Shown: positions 32,119-36,739 of the stretch, in pieces
How positions within the stretch are numbered: position 1 is the stretch's first letter
How the letters are laid out: every line of letters begins with the position of its first letter
Position numbers and translations under genes: made by a program
Assembly: GCA_016292145.1 (NCBI GenBank)
Contig: JAEFBA010000019.1
Location: forward strand, 1 to 36,739
DNA length: 36,739 nt
Reading direction: 5' to 3'
Source of the DNA: Saccharofermentans sp.
GTDB lineage: Bacteria; Bacillota; Clostridia; Saccharofermentanales; Saccharofermentanaceae
Notes under the pieces: generated by a model
The model's database searches: none
Told to the model about the DNA's origin: nothing
Seen by the model: only the letters and a program-made list of their open reading frames with translations

Positions 32119-32667
32119 ATGTTAGTTATACCGTATGTTTACATAGCAGCGGTCTATACAGCCATATATCTGCTCGTAAGGGCCGCGGTCAGTCTGCGCA
32201 ATAAGAAGATCGACTGGAAGCGCGAGAGGCTTCATATTCTGATGTACATAAATCTTCTTGTCATCATATATTTTACGTTCTCGCCGCTTTGCCTCGATTT
32301 CAAAGAGGTCTTCAACTGCAGGATCAATCTGATCCCGTTTGTGTATCTTTTGGATTACGAGAATGAGGCGCACATGATCTTTAATGTGTTCGGCAATATC
32401 CTGATGTTCGTTCCGACGGGAATCTTACTGCCTGTGCTCTATAAACGCCTGGATAATTTCGTCAAGGTTGCGGGTACCGGATTTCTCATGTCGCTGACAA
32501 TTGAGATACTCCAGCTGCCGTTTGCCGACAGGACGTCTGACGTTGACGATCTCATCCTGAATACATTGGGCGTTGTCACAGGTTATGTCATCTACATGAT
32601 CGTTCGGTATGCAAAGAACCTGAGTAAGCAGAAGGCGAGCTTTTCCGGGGTTCTCAGGCAAAGATAA
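32119..32667 (+). CDS. VanZ-family membrane protein
   Basis: The protein has 182 aa from the ATG at 32119, which has AGGAG 9 bases upstream; an ATG at 32110 touches that site and was rejected. There are about five membrane segments. The VanZ signature is clear: RINLIPFVYLL, FNVFGNILMFVPTGILLPVL, SLTIEILQ and the DVDDLILNTLGVVTGY segment. VanZ itself gives low-level teicoplanin resistance; most chromosomal members have no assigned role. There is no van cluster here, so resistance should not be inferred. Confidence 0.9.
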   Translation: MLVIPYVYIAAVYTAIYLLVRAAVSLRNKKIDWKRERLHILMYINLLVIIYFTFSPLCLDFKEVFNCRINLIPFVYLLDYENEAHMIFNVFGNILMFVPTGILLPVLYKRLDNFVKVAGTGFLMSLTIEILQLPFADRTSDVDDLILNTLGVVTGYVIYMIVRYAKNLSKQKASFSGVLRQR

Positions 32668-32691
32668 GCATAATGACAGACTGCTGTGAAT

Positions 32692-32724
32692 AAGAGCCGT
32701 TTTCCGACAGGAAGACGGCTCTTT
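32692..32724 (+). terminator. Terminator between the VanZ gene and mgtA
   Basis: A 14-bp stem with one G-T (32692-32705 with 32710-32723) closes a GACA tetraloop. The T run after it is short (CTTTG), but the stem is very stable. Confidence 0.75.
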
Positions 32725-32727
32725 GCA

Positions 32728-32756
32728 TTGTTGTATGCAATATAATTTTATATAAT
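32728..32756 (+). promoter_or_regulatory. Promoter of mgtA
   Basis: TTGTTG (32728-32733) and TATAAT (32751-32756) have a 17-bp spacer. A second TATAAT lies at 32741-32746. The leader would be only about 25 bases, too short for an M-box magnesium riboswitch. Confidence 0.6.
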
Positions 32757-32786
32757 CTATGCAATGTATAAACATAGGAGATTGGT

Positions 32787-35411
32787 ATGAAAAAGAAGGA
32801 AAACCCCGAGCGCCGCAATGAAGTCGAGAAGACTTTGCTTGAACTGAGCGGCTTGGAGCAGAAGGCACTTTTCGAGAAGTATCAGACTGACGAATACGGT
32901 CTTGACCCTGTTCAGGCTGCTGACCGCCTTGAAGAATACGGAAGGAACATCATTGATTTCGGCAAAGAGAAGAATCTTGCCGTGCGCATCAAAGATGCGA
33001 TCATAAACCCGTTCAACATCGTGCTCCTGGTCGTTGCGATGATCACTTTCGCGACCGATGTAGTGCTCGCTGATGAACCGTCTTTTGCAACATTCATTAT
33101 GCTCGTTGCGGTAATTATAATTTCCGCGACAATTTCATTTATTCAGGAAGAGAAGTCCAACAGCGCAGCAAAAAAACTGCAGGGCATGATCACCACCAAG
33201 CTCGATGTCATCCGTAACGACGTTGAGCTCGAAGTGGATATCGAAGAACTGGTTCCCGGTGACATCGTTAAGCTCGCATCAGGCGACATGATCCCGGGCG
33301 ATGTAAGATTCATCGAGACAAAGGACCTCTTCATTGACCAGTCGCAGCTCACAGGTGAATCCAATCCCGTCGAGAAATTCACGACAAGCGAGAAGAACGT
33401 CGGCGTCACCGACCTCGCAAACATCGGATTCATGGGATCCAATATCGTATCGGGAAGCGCCAAGGCCATTATCCTTCTGACCGGCGGAGATACATATTTC
33501 GGAAGCATGGCAAAGAGCCTCAACTCTTATGAAGAGAAGAGCGCATTCGAGAGGAACCTCGATTCTGTCAGCAAGCTCCTTATCCGCTTCATGCTCATAA
33601 CGGTTCCTGTCATCTTCATCGCCAACTTCATCACCAAGGGCAGGGGTGGCTGGCTCGAGTCCCTCATGTTCGGCATTACGATCGCAGTCGGTATCATGCC
33701 GGAGATGCTGCCTGTCATCATGAACTCTTCACTTGCAAGGGGCGCTATCAACATGTCCCGCAAGAAGACGATCGTTAAGCGTCTTGGCGCCATCCAGACA
33801 TTCGGTGAGATGGACGTTTTCTGTACCGATAAGACAGGTACGCTCACGCAGGACGAGATCATCCTTGAGAAATACATGGACGTTCTGGGCCGTGAAGACA
33901 AGCGTATCTTAAGACACGCATTCCTCAACAGTTATTTCCAGACAGGCCTTAAGAACCTGATGGACGTTGCGATCATCAACCGCGCCGACAAGGAAGACCT
34001 GGGCTATCTCAAGGAAGCATATGTAAGAGAAGACGAGATCCCGTTCGACTTCACGCGCCGCAGAATGAGCGTTGTGTTAAAGGATAAGAACGGCAAGCGC
34101 CAGCTCATCACAAAGGGTGCCGTTGAAGAGATCTTATCGATCTGCTCCTTCATCGAGATCGACGGAGAAGTTAAAGAGATCACTGATGAGCTTAAGGCGA
34201 ATGCGAAAAAGATCGCCGAGGAGAACAATCTCGAAGGCATCCGTGTTATCGCCGTAGCACAGAAGAACAACGTTCACGGTGTCGACGTCTTCGGCGTTCA
34301 GGACGAGAGCGAGATGGTATTGATCGGATTCGTCGGCTTCTTAGATCCGCCGAAGGAATCTGCAGGCGAAGCTATCAACGCATTGAGAAAGAACGGCGTA
34401 CGCACGATAGTCCTCACAGGCGACTCGGAAGGCGTTGCGATCAATATCTGCGGCAGACTCGGCTTCTCAACGGAGATGTCGCTTACGGGCGCCAAGATCG
34501 AAGCCATGACTGACGACGAGTTAAGAGAAGCATGCGAGAAGTGCGACATCTTCTCCAAGCTCTCGCCTTACCAGAAGCAGCGCGTGGTTAAGATGTTCCA
34601 GGCTAACGGCCACACGGTAGGCTACATGGGTGACGGCATCAACGACAGCTTGCCCTTAAAGCAGGCAGACATCGGCATTTCCGTCGATAATGCTGTCGAT
34701 ATCGCGAAAGAGGTCGCCGACATCATCCTCCTCGAAAAGGATCTCATGGTCCTCGACGAAGGCGTTGTCGAAGGCCGTTCGACTTTCGCGAACATGTCCA
34801 AGTACTTAAAGATGTCTGTCTCAGGCAACTTCGGAAACATGTTCTCGGTACTCATCGCAAGTATCTTCCTGCCGTTCCTGCCGATGCTCCCTGTACACAT
34901 CCTTGTGCAGAACCTCTTAAACGACTTCGCACAGCTCGGCATGCCTTTCGACCACGTCGAATCCAAGTACATTGAGAAGCCCAAGAAATGGGATCTCGGA
35001 GGCATCAAAGGCTTCATGGTATCCTTCGGTCTTTTGAGTACTGTCTTGGACGTTCTGTGCTTCCTCGTACTGTGGTTCATCTTCGGATACAACAGTCCTG
35101 ATATGGCCGGCTACTTCCAGTGCGGCTGGTTCATGTTCGGCGTCATCTCACAGACGATGGTAATCCACACGATCAGAACGCCGAAGCTCCCGTTCATCGG
35201 CGACAGGGCATCGATCCAATTGACGCTCTCGACACTTGCTGTCATTGCGGTTACGCTGATAATCGGATTTACCGGACTGTCTGCGCTCTTCGACCTCCCG
35301 ACAATGCCCATCAGCTACATGCTCTGGCTTGCGATACTCATGGTAGTCTACATGGTTTTCGCGCAGATCATGAAAGTCATCTACATCAAGAGACACAAGG
35401 ACTGGTATTGA
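32787..35411 (+). CDS. mgtA: Magnesium-transporting P-type ATPase (MgtA type)
   Basis: The protein has 874 aa, close to the roughly 900 of MgtA/MgtB. It is a membrane pump of the P3B group that imports Mg2+ driven by ATP. It shows actuator TGES (189-192), phosphorylation site DKTGTLT with Asp348, and the hinge GDGINDSLPLKQADIGISVD (from residue 615). The C-terminal membrane segments have MgtA-specific text: NFGNMFSVLIASIFLPFLPMLP, LVQNLLNDFAQ and SQTMVIHTIRTPKLPFIGDR. TAGGAGA lies 6 bases ahead of the ATG. The next gene begins three bases after the stop, so they are probably co-transcribed. A Ca2+ pump is less likely given the C-terminal motifs. Confidence 0.92.
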   Translation: MKKKENPERRNEVEKTLLELSGLEQKALFEKYQTDEYGLDPVQAADRLEEYGRNIIDFGKEKNLAVRIKDAIINPFNIVLLVVAMITFATDVVLADEPSFATFIMLVAVIIISATISFIQEEKSNSAAKKLQGMITTKLDVIRNDVELEVDIEELVPGDIVKLASGDMIPGDVRFIETKDLFIDQSQLTGESNPVEKFTTSEKNVGVTDLANIGFMGSNIVSGSAKAIILLTGGDTYFGSMAKSLNSYEEKSAFERNLDSVSKLLIRFMLITVPVIFIANFITKGRGGWLESLMFGITIAVGIMPEMLPVIMNSSLARGAINMSRKKTIVKRLGAIQTFGEMDVFCTDKTGTLTQDEIILEKYMDVLGREDKRILRHAFLNSYFQTGLKNLMDVAIINRADKEDLGYLKEAYVREDEIPFDFTRRRMSVVLKDKNGKRQLITKGAVEEILSICSFIEIDGEVKEITDELKANAKKIAEENNLEGIRVIAVAQKNNVHGVDVFGVQDESEMVLIGFVGFLDPPKESAGEAINALRKNGVRTIVLTGDSEGVAINICGRLGFSTEMSLTGAKIEAMTDDELREACEKCDIFSKLSPYQKQRVVKMFQANGHTVGYMGDGINDSLPLKQADIGISVDNAVDIAKEVADIILLEKDLMVLDEGVVEGRSTFANMSKYLKMSVSGNFGNMFSVLIASIFLPFLPMLPVHILVQNLLNDFAQLGMPFDHVESKYIEKPKKWDLGGIKGFMVSFGLLSTVLDVLCFLVLWFIFGYNSPDMAGYFQCGWFMFGVISQTMVIHTIRTPKLPFIGDRASIQLTLSTLAVIAVTLIIGFTGLSALFDLPTMPISYMLWLAILMVVYMVFAQIMKVIYIKRHKDWY

Positions 35412-35414
35412 TTT

Positions 35415-36470
35415 ATGAGCAAAAAGTCCGGTTCTAAAGCAAAGAAAGTCATAGTCACCATCCTGGTGATTATAGCAGCCCTCGCTGCAATCGTATTCAT
35501 CGGTGCGAGGATCTATTTCAGGGCGCCCGTAAGCAGCTATTACAAGGCTTCTGAGAAGGCTTTTGTAATACCGGGCCTTATGGATAACATGACGCCTCAG
35601 GGTCTGGATCACGTATCGTCAGTAGACACATATCTTATCTGCGGATATCAGAAGGACGGATCTCCGTCGCGCATTTACAGGGTCGACGGCGGAAGCGGCA
35701 AGGATGAGGGCTACGTTGTCATGGGCGATGAGAGCGGCAATCCCATCAAGCCCCACGCAGGCGGTCTTGCTTCGCACGGAGAGTACCTTTTCGTCGCAGG
35801 TGACGAGGACGCGTGCATAAATGTCTATAATCTGAATGACGTTCTTTCCGCAAAGAGCGGCGATACAGTAAAGAAGCTCGGAAGTTTCTCAACAAAGTTC
35901 TTAAATGACAAGATCAATGTAGCCTGGATATGTTTTAGCGATGACCGCATGATCGTAGGCGAGTTCTACAGAGACCCTAATTACATGACAGATAAATCGC
36001 ACTGGATCACGACAAAGACAGGCGAAGAGAACCGTGCAATTGCCTGGGCGTATAAGTTCAGCAATGATGAGGATTCGTCTTTCGGCATCTCACAGACGCC
36101 TTTTGAGATGTATTCAATGCCGGGGCTCGTGCAGGGCATGACTGGCAGGGACGGAAAGATCTGGATATCCCAGTCTTACGGCACTCCCAAATCAACGATC
36201 AGATGCTACGACATTTCCGGCAGTGAACCTGTGACCTTTAGGGGGAGAGTAAATTCGGGCGGAGTTGAACCTGATATAGCCGTGCCTGTCTATGCTTTTG
36301 ACAGCTCGACACAGGTGGCTTCATTTGATGCGCCGCCGATGGCAGAAGAGATCATATTCGTCAATGGAAAGCTGCTTATAATGAGCGAATCTGCTTCTAT
36401 GAAGTATTTCTTCGGAAATCTCACGGGCGGAAGATGGTGCTACGCGACGGATGTAGGCAAGCTCGTTTAA
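35415..36470 (+). CDS. Membrane-anchored propeller-like protein of unknown function
   Basis: The protein has 351 aa. A Lys-rich cytoplasmic start is followed by one membrane helix (about 12-30, VIVTILVIIAALAAIVFIGA), and the rest lies outside. The external part has repeated strand motifs (DTYLICGYQKDG, EYLFVAGDEDACINVYNL, GKIWISQSYG, GKLLIMSESAS) that suggest a six- or seven-bladed propeller; no family is recognised. There is no good ribosome site, and it starts three bases after mgtA, so it probably relies on translational coupling. A decayed copy of its last 22 codons follows it. Confidence 0.75.
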   Translation: MSKKSGSKAKKVIVTILVIIAALAAIVFIGARIYFRAPVSSYYKASEKAFVIPGLMDNMTPQGLDHVSSVDTYLICGYQKDGSPSRIYRVDGGSGKDEGYVVMGDESGNPIKPHAGGLASHGEYLFVAGDEDACINVYNLNDVLSAKSGDTVKKLGSFSTKFLNDKINVAWICFSDDRMIVGEFYRDPNYMTDKSHWITTKTGEENRAIAWAYKFSNDEDSSFGISQTPFEMYSMPGLVQGMTGRDGKIWISQSYGTPKSTIRCYDISGSEPVTFRGRVNSGGVEPDIAVPVYAFDSSTQVASFDAPPMAEEIIFVNGKLLIMSESASMKYFFGNLTGGRWCYATDVGKLV

Positions 36471-36482
36471 CCGCTTGCTTTA

Positions 36483-36551
36483 ATGAAGTGCATCTCCGGA
36501 AACCGCACAGGCAAATTGTGCTATATGACAGAGAAAACGCACCTGATATAA
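36483..36551 (+). pseudogene. Remnant duplicate of the propeller gene 3' end
   Basis: Starting 12 bases after the propeller gene stop, the sequence reads MKCISGNRTGKLCYMTE and continues to TAA at 36549. This lines up with the last residues of the preceding protein, MKYFFGNLTGGRWCYATD, with one residue missing. The DNA also matches (GGAAA, CAC, GGC, GTGCTA, GAC). No ribosome site or upstream frame belongs to it, so it is a leftover of a tandem duplication. Confidence 0.65.
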
Positions 36552-36583
36552 GAAAAACTTATTCCTGCTGCATTTTACAAAAG

Positions 36584-36592
36584 TGATATAAT
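36584..36592 (+). promoter_or_regulatory. Extended -10 promoter of the last gene
   Basis: TGATATAAT fits an extended -10 (TGnTATAAT). No convincing -35 is present. The leader to 36628 would be about 30 bases. Confidence 0.55.
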
Positions 36593-36627
36593 TCCTCCCT
36601 GAAAGTATTAAAAAGGGAGATTAAGTT

Positions 36628-36739
36628 TTGCGCAGTAAAGCGTTTAAGAACATCGCGTTATATCTGTTTTGCCTGGTTGCAGCGACACTGTTTACAGTCG
36701 TTTTTTCCCAATCAACAACACCGCTTGCAAAGAACAGCT
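36628..36739 (+). CDS. Membrane protein, N-terminal start (partial)
   Basis: A TTG start follows AAAGGGAGA by 7 bases. The 37 visible residues read (M)RSKAFKNIALYLFCLVAA... and hold one hydrophobic segment, consistent with a first membrane helix or signal anchor, then SQSTTPLAKNS. The gene runs off the window. The family cannot be told. Confidence 0.65.
   Translation, partial: MRSKAFKNIALYLFCLVAATLFTVVFSQSTTPLAKNS

Noticed and set aside
32119..32667. Glycopeptide resistance cluster
   Set aside because: Only a VanZ-family protein is present. There are no vanH/A/X-type genes, and VanZ-like proteins are common in clostridia without resistance.
32757..32786. M-box magnesium riboswitch ahead of mgtA
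   Set aside because: Only about 30 bases separate the -10 box from the start codon, too few for that RNA, and a terminator lies just upstream of the promoter.
1..36739. CRISPR arrays, tRNA or rRNA genes, insertion sequences, prophage genes
   Set aside because: None was seen on either strand by eye: no regularly spaced repeats beyond the two-unit 63-bp repeat, no tRNA-like arms, no transposase or integrase motifs.

Overview
The window is a chromosomal segment of a Gram-positive, low-to-mid GC anaerobe, most likely class Clostridia (Bacillota). The evidence is the many lipoproteins, the strong AGGAGG-type ribosome sites with frequent TTG/GTG starts, U-tract terminators, the VanZ-family protein, and a regulator fused to a desulfoferrodoxin domain. 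UGA is used as a stop. I cannot name the genus from sequence alone.

Layout. (1) 1-63: the 3' end of tuf (EF-Tu) and its terminator. (2) 262-10384: four tandem paralogous lipoproteins of 785-824 aa. Each has its lipidated Cys at residue 24, an N-terminal repeat-rich (propeller-like) region, and a C-terminal family-1-like solute-binding domain. No ABC permease lies beside them, and they appear to be transcribed as separate units. (3) 10458-11756 (minus): an Ala/Glu/Lys-rich coiled-coil protein of unknown function with a near-consensus promoter. (4) 12044-17285: a spermidine/putrescine ABC operon, XRE-cupin regulator-potA-potB-potC-potD, with start/stop overlaps between potA, potB and potC. PotB carries four extra N-terminal membrane segments. 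(5) 17286-17675: a gene-poor interval with a 63-bp tandem repeat rich in GTTGC/GCAAC. (6) 17676-21716: an SDR oxidoreductase convergent with proB and a class A penicillin-binding protein; the latter two appear to use TTG starts.

(7) 21817-27965: nine tightly packed plus-strand genes: an RlmD-like RNA methyltransferase, a DNA-deoxyinosine glycosylase-like protein, a small lipoprotein, three GNAT acetyltransferases, a SAM methyltransferase, a patatin-like hydrolase and a MmcQ/YjbR protein with an added C-terminal domain. (8) 28089-30400: an OmpR-type two-component system. (9) 30427-31998: an EamA transporter, apparently leaderless, divergent from an XRE-desulfoferrodoxin fusion regulator that keeps all nine metal ligands. 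(10) 32119-36470: a VanZ-family protein, an MgtA-type P-type ATPase, and a membrane-anchored propeller-like protein. A short decayed copy of the last gene's 3' end follows it. (11) The window ends inside a new membrane-protein gene that starts at 36628.

Functionally the segment combines nutrient capture (orphan binding proteins, polyamine import), envelope building (PBP1A, VanZ), Mg2+ transport, and stress or redox control. The most unusual parts are the four-gene orphan binding-protein array, the XRE-desulfoferrodoxin fusion, the enlarged PotB, the 63-bp repeats, and the duplicated remnant after the propeller gene. All assignments come from reading motifs by eye; no database search was run.
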